From Curtobacterium sp. 9128 (GTDB taxonomy: Bacteria; Actinomycetota; Actinomycetes; Actinomycetales; Microbacteriaceae), in the NCBI RefSeq assembly GCF_900086645.1, contig NZ_LT576451.1:2542001-2606000 (forward strand): DNA of 64,000 nucleotides, in the 5' to 3' direction. Below the pieces are notes generated by a model. It searched no databases. It was not told the DNA's origin and saw nothing but the letters and a program-made list of their open reading frames with translations. The position numbers were made by a program, and so were the translations under genes. This document shows positions 19,086-28,011 of this stretch, piece by piece (within the stretch, counting starts at the first letter, position 1; every line of letters starts with the position of its first letter).

Positions 19086-20327
19086 TCAGCCGATGCGGAT
19101 GCCGAGCAGGGCGTCGACCAGGTCGACGAGCTCGGGCGTGCACCGGGTCCCGCCGGCCACCGCGGTGTCGACGGCCGCGACCGCACCCGGCGTGTCGAGG
19201 TCGTCGGCGACGCGCGCTCGGATGCGCGCGATGACGTCGTCGGCGTCGTCGGCGTGCCCGGCGCCCGCCGTCGCCCAGGAGTCCCAGGCCGCGAGCCGTC
19301 GGATGGCGCTCGACAGTTCGGCGTCGAACCACTCCCATTCGTCCGAGTACCGGTGCGACAGGAGCGCGAGACGGATCGCACGGGGATCGGCCCCGTCGTC
19401 GAGCAGGCCGCGGACCGTGACCAGGTTGCCGAGCGACTTCGAGATCTTCTCGCCCTGGTACGCGATCATGCCGGTGTGCACGTACGCGTGCGCCAACGGC
19501 TGGTGCGCCAGAGCCGCAGCGTGCCCAGCGCTCATCTCGTGGTGCGGGAAGACGAGGTCGCTGCCACCGCCCTGCACGCTGATCGGCAGCCCCAACCGGT
19601 CGCCGGCGATGACGCTGCACTCGATGTGCCAGCCGGGGCGCCCCTCGCCGAGCACGGTCTCCCAGCGCGGCTCCCCCGCACGGGCGGCCCGCCAGAGCAG
19701 CGGGTCGAGCGGGTCGCGCTTGCCGGCACGGTCGGGATCGCCGCCGCGTTCGGCGGACAGGGCCAGCATCGTCTCGCGGTCCATGCGGCTCTCGTCGCCG
19801 AGCGCCCAGGACTCGGTCGGACGGTTCACGTCGAAGTAGAGGTCGTCGCCGGCAGCGTCGGGCGTCGGCACGCTGTAGGCGTAGCCGGTCTTTTGAAGGA
19901 ACGCGACCGCCTCGGCGATGCGCTCGACCTCGTCGGTGACGGCCACGTAGTCGTCGGGCGGCAGGATGCGCAGGGCTTCCATGTCCCGGCGGAACAGGTC
20001 GATCTGCGACGCCGCGAGCTCCTGCCAGTCGACGCCGTCACGGGTCGCCCGCTCGAGCAGCGGGTCGTCCACGTCGGTGGTGTTCTGCGCGTACTCGACG
20101 TCGAGTCCGGCGTCGCGCCAGGCCCGGCCGAGCGTGTCGAACGCCAGGTACGTCGCAGCGTGTCCCAGGTGTGTGGCGTCGTACGGGGTGATCCCGCAGA
20201 CGTACAGCGCCGCACGGTCGTCACCGCGGGTCGGGTCGACGGGCTTCCCGGTCGCCGTGTCGTGCACGACCGGACGGGGTCCGGTCCCGCCGACGTCGGG
20301 GACGGACGGGGCCTCCCAGGCCCTCAC
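19086..20327 (-). CDS. mshC: Mycothiol synthesis ligase MshC
   Basis: A 413-residue MshC, which joins Cys to GlcN-Ins using ATP in mycothiol synthesis. It is homologous to cysteinyl-tRNA synthetase but shorter, lacking the anticodon-binding region. Features include the N-terminus [15 protein letters not shown] typical of MshC, a HIGH-like HLGHA, zinc ligands YVCGITPYD and GWHIECS with PHHE, and the KISKS loop (EKISKSLGN). GTG at 20327 overlaps the uppP stop by four bases. The uppP-mshC-PAC2 neighbourhood is common in actinobacteria. Confidence 0.95.
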   Translation of the reverse strand: MRAWEAPSVPDVGGTGPRPVVHDTATGKPVDPTRGDDRAALYVCGITPYDATHLGHAATYLAFDTLGRAWRDAGLDVEYAQNTTDVDDPLLERATRDGVDWQELAASQIDLFRRDMEALRILPPDDYVAVTDEVERIAEAVAFLQKTGYAYSVPTPDAAGDDLYFDVNRPTESWALGDESRMDRETMLALSAERGGDPDRAGKRDPLDPLLWRAARAGEPRWETVLGEGRPGWHIECSVIAGDRLGLPISVQGGGSDLVFPHHEMSAGHAAALAHQPLAHAYVHTGMIAYQGEKISKSLGNLVTVRGLLDDGADPRAIRLALLSHRYSDEWEWFDAELSSAIRRLAAWDSWATAGAGHADDADDVIARIRARVADDLDTPGAVAAVDTAVAGGTRCTPELVDLVDALLGIRIG

Positions 20328-21151
20328 GGCTGGATCACTCCGAGCGACAGCAACACGATGAGAACAATACCGAGTGCGATGCGGTAGTAGACGAACGGCA
20401 TGAAGCTGCGCTTGCTGATGTAGTTCATGAACGCCGCGATCACGACGAACCCGACGACGAATGCCACCACGGTCGCGATGACGGTGTCGACCACACCGAA
20501 CGGCGCGCCGGTGTCACTGAGGCTGGTCGCGGCCTCGTACAGGCCGGACAGGAAGACCGCCGGGATGGCGAGCAGGAACGCGAAGCGCGCGGCTGCGGCA
20601 CGGGTGTAGCCGAGCGCGAGCCCCATCGAGACGGTGGCCCCGGAGCGCGAGACTCCGGGAACGAGTGCGAGGACCTGCGCGATGCCGATGAGGATCCCAC
20701 CGCCGAAGGTCATGTGCTCGATCCGGCGTTCCTTGCGGCCGACCCGGTCGAGCACACCGAGGACGATGCCGAACACGATGAGGACGATCGCGACGATCCA
20801 GAGCGACCGGAAGGTGGTCTCGATGGAGTGCTGCAGCAGGAGGCCGACGACGCCGATCGGGATCGTGCCGATGATCACGAGCCAGCCGAGTCGCACGTCG
20901 GGGTCATTGCGCGGGACCCTGCCACCGAGCGCCCCGAACCAGCGTTTGACGATGCGCGTGATGTCCCGCCAGAAGTAGATGAGCACCGCGGTCTCGGTCC
21001 CGAGCTGCGTCACGGCGGTGAACGCGGCACCCGGGTCCTGCGCGTCCGGTAGGAAGAGTCCGACGATGCGCAGGTGTGCGCTGGAGGAGACGGGCAGGAA
21101 CTCGGTCAGTCCCTGCACGAAGCCGAGGAAGATCGCCTCGAGGATGTGCAC
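20324..21151 (-). CDS. uppP: Undecaprenyl-diphosphatase UppP (BacA)
   Basis: A 275-residue integral membrane phosphatase that recycles undecaprenyl pyrophosphate for cell wall synthesis. Diagnostic motifs are [18 protein letters not shown] near the N-terminus and [19 protein letters not shown], which carries the active-site Arg and Ser residues. About eight hydrophobic helices are visible. The GTG start is preceded by an AAAGG-type site, and TATGCT near 21194-21199 may be the -10 box. It is translationally coupled to mshC. Confidence 0.95.
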   Translation of the reverse strand: MHILEAIFLGFVQGLTEFLPVSSSAHLRIVGLFLPDAQDPGAAFTAVTQLGTETAVLIYFWRDITRIVKRWFGALGGRVPRNDPDVRLGWLVIIGTIPIGVVGLLLQHSIETTFRSLWIVAIVLIVFGIVLGVLDRVGRKERRIEHMTFGGGILIGIAQVLALVPGVSRSGATVSMGLALGYTRAAAARFAFLLAIPAVFLSGLYEAATSLSDTGAPFGVVDTVIATVVAFVVGFVVIAAFMNYISKRSFMPFVYYRIALGIVLIVLLSLGVIQP

Positions 21152-21199
21152 TGGCGCGGCCTTTCGGGTCGTGGTCGCCGGTGGCGACCCGACAGCATA

Positions 21200-22519
21200 T
21201 CAATACGACGCGAGCAGGTCCCCGAGGACACGACGACCGAACGCGAGCGAGTCCAGCGGCACGCGCTCGTCGACACCGTGGAACATCGCCGGGAAGTCGA
21301 CGCCGGCCGGTAGTTGCAGGGGCACGAAGCCGTAGCCCGCGATGCCGAGGGTCGACAGCGCCTTGTTGTCGGTCCCGCCGGACAGCAGGTACGGCAGCAC
21401 CGGCGCACCCGGGTCGTGGCGGCCGAGGACGTCACGGACGGCGTCCACGAGGGGTCCGCCGAAGTCCTGCTCGAGACCGATGTCGCGGAAGGACATCACG
21501 ACCTCGACGTCGTCGCCGGCGAGTTCCCGCACGCGCTCGAGGACCGCTTCTTCGTCACCGGGGAGGCACCGGATGTCGATGAGCGCCTCGGCGGCGTCGG
21601 GGATGACGTTGTGCTTGTACCCGGCCTGCAGCACCGTCGGGTTCGAGGTCGTGTGGAGCGCCGCGTGGATGAACCGGGACGCCGACCCCGTCGCGAGGGC
21701 GACCTCGTCCGGGCCGGTCACAGTGGGGTCCACACCGAGGAACCGAGCGACCTCGGCGACCATCGCCTCGGTCGTGGCGGACAGCCGGACGGGCCACTCC
21801 TCGCTTCCGATCCGGGCGACGGCAGCTGCGAGCTTGGTCACGGCGTTGTCGCGGATGACGTGCGAGCCGTGCGCCGCCGTGCCCTTCGCGACGAGCTTGA
21901 TCCACATCAGGGCCTTCTCGCCGGTCTGCAGCAGGTAGGCGCGGCGATCACCGAGCGTGATGGAGTAGCCACCGACCTCGCTGATGGCGGCCGACGCTCC
22001 GGCGAACACCTCGGGGTGCTCGGACACGACGTGGTGCGAGCCGAGGACGCCCCCGGCTTCCTCGTCCGCAAAGTACGCGATCACGAGGTCGCGCTCGGGT
22101 GCCCCCTGCGCGGCGATCACGTCACCGAGGGCGGTGAGCATCATCGCGTCCATGTTCTTCATGTCCACGGCGCCGCGGCCCCACAGCATGCCGTCCTTGA
22201 CCACGCCGCCGAACGGGTCGACGCTCCAGTTCGCGGGATCGGCCGGGACGACGTCGAGGTGGCCGTGCACGACGAGCGCCGGCTTGCTGCGATCACGCCC
22301 GGGGATGCGTGCGACGACGCTCACCCGGTCGGGCTCCGACTCGAACAGCTGCGGCGTCGCGCCGAGCTCCTGCAGCTTGGCTTCGACGTAGTGCGCCGCT
22401 TCCGTCTCGCCCCTCGAACGGCCTTCGCCCCAGTTCGTGGTGTCGAGCCGGATGAGGTCCCTGGCGATCGCCGCGGTGGCTTCGAGCTCGGTGGTTGTGG
22501 CCGCGGGATCCGTCGTCAT
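21200..22519 (-). CDS. M20 family metallopeptidase
   Basis: A 439-residue M20 peptidase (ArgE/DapE/carboxypeptidase class). Metal-binding motifs are LVVHGHLDVVPAD, WGRGAVDMKNM and FADEEAGGVLGSHH, with a dimerisation domain between. The C-terminal ligand His is likely in AMFHGVDERVPLD. The substrate is unknown; N-acyl amino acids or dipeptides are typical. TAGCGT (22526-22531) lies six bases before the ATG, a leaderless arrangement. It lies upstream of uppP on the same strand, 48 bases away. Confidence 0.92.
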   Translation of the reverse strand: MTTDPAATTTELEATAAIARDLIRLDTTNWGEGRSRGETEAAHYVEAKLQELGATPQLFESEPDRVSVVARIPGRDRSKPALVVHGHLDVVPADPANWSVDPFGGVVKDGMLWGRGAVDMKNMDAMMLTALGDVIAAQGAPERDLVIAYFADEEAGGVLGSHHVVSEHPEVFAGASAAISEVGGYSITLGDRRAYLLQTGEKALMWIKLVAKGTAAHGSHVIRDNAVTKLAAAVARIGSEEWPVRLSATTEAMVAEVARFLGVDPTVTGPDEVALATGSASRFIHAALHTTSNPTVLQAGYKHNVIPDAAEALIDIRCLPGDEEAVLERVRELAGDDVEVVMSFRDIGLEQDFGGPLVDAVRDVLGRHDPGAPVLPYLLSGGTDNKALSTLGIAGYGFVPLQLPAGVDFPAMFHGVDERVPLDSLAFGRRVLGDLLASY

Positions 22520-22687
22520 GCACCAACGCTATCGGGCACCGCTGACGCGCCGGAACTCGCCGTCGCCGGAGGACGCGCCCGGGATGCGCGCCCGTGTTCA
22601 ACGTGCGTTCAGAGCCGTGCTAATGTCTTCTCCGGCAGCAACGCCGGGGAAACCCGCCGGAGCGGCCGACAACTGAAACGAACACCT

Positions 22688-22773
22688 GTCCGGGTGGCGG
22701 AATTGGTAGACGCGCTAGCTTGAGGTGCTAGTGCCCGTATTAGGGCGTGGGGGTTCAAGTCCCCCCTCGGACA
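22688..22773 (+). tRNA. tRNA-Leu (anticodon GAG)
   Basis: The 86 bases fold as a class II tRNA: acceptor GTCCGGG pairs with CTCGGAC (one G-U) before discriminator A (22773). The D arm is TGGCGGAATTGGTAGACGC. The anticodon stem CTAGC/GCTAG holds loop TTGAGGT, giving anticodon GAG. A long variable arm (TGCCCGTATTAGGGCG) and the T loop TTCAAGT follow. CCA is not encoded. Confidence 0.97.
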
Positions 22774-22793
22774 CGCAGTGTTGAGACACGCGG

Positions 22794-22828
22794 CGAACGG
22801 CTCACCTTCGGGTGGGCCGTTCGTTTTT
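22794..22828 (+). terminator. Intrinsic terminator of tRNA-Leu
   Basis: A 13-bp stem (22794-22806 with 22811-22823, one G-U pair) around a TTCG loop is followed by five T residues. It begins 20 bases after the tRNA, and is the only hairpin in the window with a classical U-run. Confidence 0.9.
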
Positions 22829-22866
22829 GCGCGCCCGTTTGCTCCCGCCGTACCAGTCGTTGCGTC

Positions 22867-22975
22867 CGCAAAGGGCGACAGGGTCGCTGTCGTACGACAA
22901 CGGGTACGTCGCAACCGCGCGCATGCAACTGTCGCGCCCGCAAGGAGCGACAGGGTCGCTGTCGTACGACAACGG
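22867..22975. repeat. 37-bp direct repeat pair after the tRNA terminator
   Basis: Copies 22867-22903 and 22939-22975 differ at about two positions. Each contains CGACAGGGTCGCTGTCG, an imperfect hairpin, and the palindrome GTCGTACGAC. The 434-base gap 22774-23207 holds the tRNA terminator, this pair, a 40-bp palindrome and two ndh end copies, and no gene that I can support. Confidence 0.75.
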
Positions 22976-23052
22976 CGTGGTCGTTCCGAGTCGGGAGCGG
23001 GCGCGCAGCCGACGGGCCGACGCGACGACGCAGCCGACGCGACCAGCAGACG

Positions 23053-23092
23053 GACGGGAGGCCCGGTGCCAGCTGGCACCGGGCCTCCCGTC
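23053..23092. repeat. Perfect 40-bp palindrome, family member
   Basis: Halves 23053-23072 and 23073-23092 are exact complements; the core is GGTGCCAGCTGGCACC with GGGAGGC/GCCTCCC flanks. It lies between tRNA-Leu and ndh, which converge, and could terminate the ndh message. Confidence 0.75.
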
Positions 23093-23109
23093 GGTCAGGC
23101 AGTCGCGCG

Positions 23110-23207
23110 CTACTTCGTCGCGTCCACGAAGGCGCGGCCTGAAGCCGAGTTCGGTCTCCTACTTCGTCGCGTCCACGAAGGCGCGGCCTGAAGCCGAGTT
23201 CGGTCTC
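23110..23207 (-). repeat. Two echoes of the ndh 3' end
   Basis: Starting at the ndh stop (23208), the terminal 29 coding bases including TAG recur at 23159 and 23110 with a period of exactly 49 bp, which is out of frame. The linker GAGACCGAACTCGGCTTCAG (minus strand) is identical in both repeats. The unit encodes AFVDATK plus stop in the gene. Confidence 0.9.
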
Positions 23208-24533
23208 CTACTTCGTCGCGTCCACGAAGGCGCGGCGCGGGTCCGTCTCCTTGATGAGCGAGGTCGCGTCGCGACCGGAGACCGCGCCGGTCACCCAACC
23301 GATGACGATGCGCGCCTTGCGGTTCAGGGTCGGCATCGCGTAGACGTGGTACGCCCGGTGTGCGAGCCATGCGAGGAGGTTCGTCATCTTGATGCCCTTG
23401 ATGTTCGCGGCACCCTTCCCGACGCCGTACGAGGCGACGGTCCCGATCGACGGGTGGCGGTACTCCTCGAGCGGCTTGCCCGTGATCGTCGCGACCACGT
23501 TGTCCGCCGCCACGACGGCCTGGCGCACGGCGTTCTGGGCGTTCGGCGGGTAGTACGCCGGCTGCTTGTCCGCGGTGAGGTCGGGGACCTGCGCGACGTC
23601 GCCGAGACCCCAGACGCCCGGGACGACCTCGTGCGTCTCCTCGTTCTCGACCTGGAGCTTCGCGTTGGCGGCGAGGTGCCCCTTCGGCCCGCGCGGCAGG
23701 TCGGAGGCGTCGAGGAGCGGGTTCGGCTTGACGCCGGCGGTCCAGACGAGCAGCCCGGTGGCGAACTCGTCACCGTCGGAGAGCTTTACGACGCCACCCT
23801 CGCAGCTCGGCATCGTGGTCTTCAGGCGGACGTCGATGCCGCGGGCGCGGAGGGACTCGAGCGTCCACTTGGACAACTCGGGGCCGACCTCGGGGGCGAC
23901 ACGGTCGAGCGCGTCGATGAGCACCCAGCGCGGCTGCTCCCCCGCGAGCGACGGGTAGGTCTTGATCGCGGCCTGCGAGACGTCGAACAGCTCACCGATC
24001 GCCTCGACGCCGGTGTAGCCGCCACCGATGAAGATGCTGGTCAGGAGCCGGCGACGCTCGTCCTCGTCACGGGTCGCCGCGGCCTTCGCGATGTTGTCGA
24101 GCAGCTTCGCCCGGACGTACGCCGCTTCTTCCACGCTCTTGAAACCGATGCCGACCTCTTCGAGTCCGGGCGTCGGGAAGGTCCGCGTGACGGAGCCGAG
24201 CGCGACGACGAGCTGGTCGTAGCCGAGCGTGCGGTCGTCGCCGCCGGCCGTGGCGATGGAGACGGTCTTGTCGGCGGACGAGATCCCGGTGACCTTGCCC
24301 TGGATCACCCGGGTCTTGCGCAGCGCACGACGGAGCTCGACCGTGACGTCCTTCGGCGCGATGTGGCCGCCGGCGACCTCTGGCAGGAACGGCAGGTACG
24401 TGTAGTACGTGTTCTGGTCGACGAGGGTGATGCGCATCGGGACGGTCGCGGCGTGCTTCTGGAGCTGCTTGACGGTCGTGTAGCCGGCCGAGCCGCCACC
24501 GAGGACGAGGACGTGAGGGATGGAGTCTGCCAT
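23208..24533 (-). CDS. ndh: NAD(P)/FAD-dependent oxidoreductase, NDH-2 type
   Basis: A 441-residue type II NADH dehydrogenase-like flavoprotein that would pass electrons from NADH to quinone at the membrane. The FAD-binding site is HVLVLGGGSAGYTTVKQL (residue 7 on), the NADH-binding site SIFIGGGYTGVEAIGELFDV, and a second FAD contact is GVWGLGDVAQVPD. NYR-to-QNAVRQA is the quinone-side signature region (YYPPNAQNAVRQ). The ATG follows a TAGACC box by six bases. The 3' end is duplicated twice downstream. Confidence 0.9.
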   Translation of the reverse strand: MADSIPHVLVLGGGSAGYTTVKQLQKHAATVPMRITLVDQNTYYTYLPFLPEVAGGHIAPKDVTVELRRALRKTRVIQGKVTGISSADKTVSIATAGGDDRTLGYDQLVVALGSVTRTFPTPGLEEVGIGFKSVEEAAYVRAKLLDNIAKAAATRDEDERRRLLTSIFIGGGYTGVEAIGELFDVSQAAIKTYPSLAGEQPRWVLIDALDRVAPEVGPELSKWTLESLRARGIDVRLKTTMPSCEGGVVKLSDGDEFATGLLVWTAGVKPNPLLDASDLPRGPKGHLAANAKLQVENEETHEVVPGVWGLGDVAQVPDLTADKQPAYYPPNAQNAVRQAVVAADNVVATITGKPLEEYRHPSIGTVASYGVGKGAANIKGIKMTNLLAWLAHRAYHVYAMPTLNRKARIVIGWVTGAVSGRDATSLIKETDPRRAFVDATK

Positions 24534-24603
24534 TCCTCCGGTCTACTCGATCTGACCTTGCTGCGTCATGTACGCCGCGCAGAATGCCGAGATCCGGTCG
24601 AGA

Positions 24604-24807
24604 TCAACGACGACCGTCGCGCAACCGCCACCACGCCGTCTCGGCGAGGTCGACCCCGAGGTACACCCCGTGCGCGGTCCGGCGCGACTCGGTGAGGCTG
24701 AAGCGGCGGAGACGGTACCCGCCACCGAACCGATCGATGATCGCCTCGGGAGAGGACTCAGCCGTGCGCTTCACGAGCCAGGTCCGGTCGTCGACGGCGA
24801 CGATCAC
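24604..24807 (-). CDS. Small conserved-looking protein (67 aa)
   Basis: A 67-residue protein from GTG at 24807: it begins MIVAVDDRTWLVKRT and ends ETAWWRLRDGRR. The composition (balanced hydrophobics, three Trp, alternating strand-like segments) is that of a folded small protein, unlike unused frames nearby. It starts 13 bases after the stop of the SSL2-type helicase on the same strand, so it is probably the last gene of that operon. I recognise no family. Aromatic residues and a basic tail would suit nucleic acid contact, but that is speculation. Confidence 0.6.
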   Translation of the reverse strand: MIVAVDDRTWLVKRTAESSPEAIIDRFGGGYRLRRFSLTESRRTAHGVYLGVDLAETAWWRLRDGRR

Positions 24808-24820
24808 GCGCGCACCCGGG

Positions 24821-26764
24821 TCACCGGCGCCCGCCGATGCGGGAGCGCAGCAGGTCGATGCGTTTCTGGATCTGCTCGATGCTGGCCTGTGCGACGGCCG
24901 GTCCCCCGCTGATCCGACGGAGTTCCGCGTGGATGGCGCCGTGCGGCTCGTTCGAGTGCCTGGACCAGATCGAGACGAGCCGCTGGAGCTCCGACCGCTG
25001 TTCCTTGAGCGTCATGTACATGGGCCGGTTCTCGGGCACTGCCGCCTTCGGTTGGCCGTCCTTCACGGCGCGACCCTTCGAGCGCTTCGCCTGCGTCGCC
25101 TGACGGGCACGCAGCAGGTCGCGCACCTGGTCGGGTTCGAGGAGCCCGGGGATCCCGATGAAGTCGAGTTCTTCCAGCGAGCCGATCTCGCCACCGGTGC
25201 CGAACTCACCGCCGTCGTAGAGGACACGGTCGAACGACGCCTGCGAGTCGAGAGCCTCGAACGGCTGCAGGTCGAGGAGGCTCTCCGAGGCACGCTCTTC
25301 CTTGTTGGCCTCGGCGACCATCGCGTCTTCCGGGTTGTACATCCCGTCGTCGGCGTCCTTCGGGCGGTCGAGGGCGTGGTCGCGCTCGAGCTCGAGGGTC
25401 GCGGCGAGGGCCATCAGCCCCGGGACGCTCGGCAGGAACACCGACGCCGTCTCCCCACGGCGACGTGCACGCACGAAGCGGCCGATCACCTGCGCGAAGA
25501 AGAGCGGCGTGCTCGCGCTGGTCGCGTACACCCCGACGCAGAGCCGGGGGACATCGACCCCTTCCGACACCATCCGGACCGCGACCATCCACCGCGAGGT
25601 GTCCGCGGCGAACGCCCCGATCCGGCTCGATCCCGCTGCTTCGTCGGAGAGGACGACGGTCGGGCGCTCCCCCGTGATCTGCTGCAGGATCCTGGCGTAC
25701 GCACGCGCGGTCGTGGTGTCGGTCGCGATGACCAGGCCGCCGGCGTCCGGCACACCGCGACGGACCTCGGTCAGGCGCTTGTCGGCCGCCGACAGCACCG
25801 CCGGCATCCACTCGCCTTCCGGGGAGAGGGCCGTGCGCCACGCCTGCGCCGTGATGTCCTTCGTGACCTGCTCGCCGAGGGATGCCGACATCTCGTCGCC
25901 CATGCGCGTCTTCCAGCGCATCTGGCCGGCGTACGCCATGAACAGCACAGGACGGACCACGCCGTCCTGCAGGGCGCGTCCGTAGCCGTAGTTGTAGTCG
26001 GAGATCGACGTGCGGATGCCCTGCTCGTCGGGGGCGTACTGCACGAACGGGATCGGTGCGGTGTCCGAGCGGAACGGCGTCCCGGAGAGCGACAGCCGCC
26101 GGGTGGCCCCGCTGAACGCCTCCCGGATGCCGTCGCCCCACGTGAGTGCGTCCCCACCGTGGTGGACCTCGTCGAGGATCACGAGCGTGCGCCCGCCCTC
26201 GGTGATCTTCTTGTGGACCTCGGGGTTCATGCCGACCTGGGCGTACGTGATCGCGACGCCCTGGTAGTGCCGGCCGAACATGCCGTCGCCGTTCTTGAAC
26301 ATCGGGTCGATGCGGATGTTCACGCGGTCGGCGGCGTCCGCCCACTGACGCTTCAGGTGTTCCGTCGGTGCGACGACCACGATGCGGTCGACGGTACCCC
26401 GGGCGAGCAGTTCGGTCGCGAGCCGGAGCGCGAACGTCGTCTTGCCGGCACCGGGCGTCGCGGCCGCGAGGAAGTCGCGCGGTTCGGTCTCGAAGTACTT
26501 CGTGAGCGCTTCGACCTGCCAGGCGCGGAGCTTCGACGCGGTGCCCCATGCCGCGCGGTCCGGGAAGGCCGGCGAGAGGTGCTCCGCCGCGGCGTTGCCC
26601 GCGATCTCGGCCAGTTCGGCCGGCGCGAGTTCACCCGATGCCGATCGGGCCTGCCCGAGTTCCTCCGACGGCGCCGTGGCCCGCTCGGTGTCGAGTCCGT
26701 CGGCCGCGGCGTGCTGCTGGTGTCCGTACTCCGCTGCGCTCACTGTCCCCGATTCTACCGTCAC
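24821..26764 (-). CDS. DEAD/DEAH-box helicase (SSL2/XPB-like)
   Basis: A 647-residue superfamily 2 helicase. Motif I is AAATPGAGKTTFALRLATEL (residues about 98-117), motif II VILDEVHHGGDALTWG, motif III SLSGTPFRSD, motif VI QVIGRFVRARRRG. The first 70 residues are low-complexity and acidic. The C-terminal 200 residues are helical and charged and match no domain I can name. GTG at 26764 overlaps the dinB stop by four bases, so it may belong to a DNA repair or lesion-handling operon with dinB. Confidence 0.9.
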   Translation of the reverse strand: MTVESGTVSAAEYGHQQHAAADGLDTERATAPSEELGQARSASGELAPAELAEIAGNAAAEHLSPAFPDRAAWGTASKLRAWQVEALTKYFETEPRDFLAAATPGAGKTTFALRLATELLARGTVDRIVVVAPTEHLKRQWADAADRVNIRIDPMFKNGDGMFGRHYQGVAITYAQVGMNPEVHKKITEGGRTLVILDEVHHGGDALTWGDGIREAFSGATRRLSLSGTPFRSDTAPIPFVQYAPDEQGIRTSISDYNYGYGRALQDGVVRPVLFMAYAGQMRWKTRMGDEMSASLGEQVTKDITAQAWRTALSPEGEWMPAVLSAADKRLTEVRRGVPDAGGLVIATDTTTARAYARILQQITGERPTVVLSDEAAGSSRIGAFAADTSRWMVAVRMVSEGVDVPRLCVGVYATSASTPLFFAQVIGRFVRARRRGETASVFLPSVPGLMALAATLELERDHALDRPKDADDGMYNPEDAMVAEANKEERASESLLDLQPFEALDSQASFDRVLYDGGEFGTGGEIGSLEELDFIGIPGLLEPDQVRDLLRARQATQAKRSKGRAVKDGQPKAAVPENRPMYMTLKEQRSELQRLVSIWSRHSNEPHGAIHAELRRISGGPAVAQASIEQIQKRIDLLRSRIGGRR

Positions 26765-28011
26765 CCGATGTCCTGTCGGGCGTGCGGAGGTCGTTGCTCG
26801 GGCGTGCCGCGGACCAGCGACGCCGGTCGGAGCACGCCGGCGCCGAAGCGGGCCGTGACCGCGTCGACGGTGGTCTCGGTCTCACGCCACGGCGCGTCGT
26901 CGTCCCACAGCGCGTTGCTCGCCGCGGTCGGGACGAGGTTCTCGCCGCGGACCCCGATGAGTCGGATGCGGTTGCCCGGCTTGTGCAGCACGTCGTACAG
27001 CTCGACGGCTTCGCGGTGGATCCGGCGGGCCACGTCGGTCGGCTCGGCGAGAGTGCGGGAGCGGGTCACCGTCGTGAAGTCGGTGTAGCGGACCTTGAGG
27101 GCGATCGTGCGGGCCTGGACGTCGGCACGGCGCATGCGGACGGCGACCTTCTCCGCCAGGCGCAGGAGCTCCCGAGCGACGGCGTCGCGGTCGGTGAGAT
27201 CGGTGCCGAAGGTGACTTCGTGCCCGATCGACTTCTCGCCGACGGCCGTGTCGACCACGCGGGGGTCCCGCCCCCACGACAGATCGTGCAGACGCTGCCC
27301 ACCGGCAGGGCCGAGCGCGGACACGAGTGAGCCGAGCGGCGTGGTCGCCAGGTCGCCGACGGTGCGGATGCCACGGCGCTCGAGGATCTCCTGCGTCTTG
27401 CCGCCCACACCCCACAGTGCGGACACCGGCTGCGGGTGGAGGAACGCCACGGTCTCGGCTTCGGGGACCACGAGGAGTCCCGCTGGCTTGGCGCGGCTGG
27501 AGGCGAGCTTGGCGACGAACTTCGTCGACGCGGCACCGACCGAGCAGTGCAGCCCCGTCGCCTCGAACACGGCGCGGCGGATCGCGGTGCCGATCTCCCA
27601 CGGCGTGCCGTACATCCGGACGGCCCCGGCGACGTCGAGGAACGCCTCGTCGATGCCGAGCCGTTCGACCCTGGGGGTGAATCGATCGAAGACGTCCATC
27701 ACCGCTTCGGAGTTCGCCCGGTACTTCTCGAAGTGCGGCTCGACGATGATCGCGTTCGGGCAGCGGCGCTTCGCGACGGCCATCGGCATCGCCGAGTTCA
27801 CGCCGTACTTGCGGGCTTCGTAGGTGGCGGCCGTGACCACGGAGCGGTCGGAGTCGTGCCCGACGATCACCGGCAGCCCGCGGAGGTCCGGCCGGTCGAG
27901 CAGTTCCACCGAGGCGAAGAACGCGTCCATGTCGACGTGCAGCACCGTCGCCGTCAGGTCCGCGACCGGTTGGTCGGAGACGAGGCGGTTGCGTCCGTCC
28001 TGCTTGCTCAC
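26761..28011 (-). CDS. dinB: DNA polymerase IV (Y family)
   Basis: A 416-residue Y-family translesion polymerase. Catalytic motifs are LHVDMDAFFASVE (metal-binding Asp) and RLGIDEAFLDV (Asp-Glu). The helix-hairpin-helix is in LWGVGGKTQEILERRGI and the little-finger domain spans about residues 235-345. The C-terminal region after residue 370 is not an obvious beta-clamp motif from inspection. Start and stop overlap the neighbours by four bases each (GTGA), so FUSC, dinB and the helicase form a translationally coupled run. No LexA-type box is evident near the operon start. Confidence 0.94.
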   Translation of the reverse strand: MSKQDGRNRLVSDQPVADLTATVLHVDMDAFFASVELLDRPDLRGLPVIVGHDSDRSVVTAATYEARKYGVNSAMPMAVAKRRCPNAIIVEPHFEKYRANSEAVMDVFDRFTPRVERLGIDEAFLDVAGAVRMYGTPWEIGTAIRRAVFEATGLHCSVGAASTKFVAKLASSRAKPAGLLVVPEAETVAFLHPQPVSALWGVGGKTQEILERRGIRTVGDLATTPLGSLVSALGPAGGQRLHDLSWGRDPRVVDTAVGEKSIGHEVTFGTDLTDRDAVARELLRLAEKVAVRMRRADVQARTIALKVRYTDFTTVTRSRTLAEPTDVARRIHREAVELYDVLHKPGNRIRLIGVRGENLVPTAASNALWDDDAPWRETETTVDAVTARFGAGVLRPASLVRGTPEQRPPHARQDIG

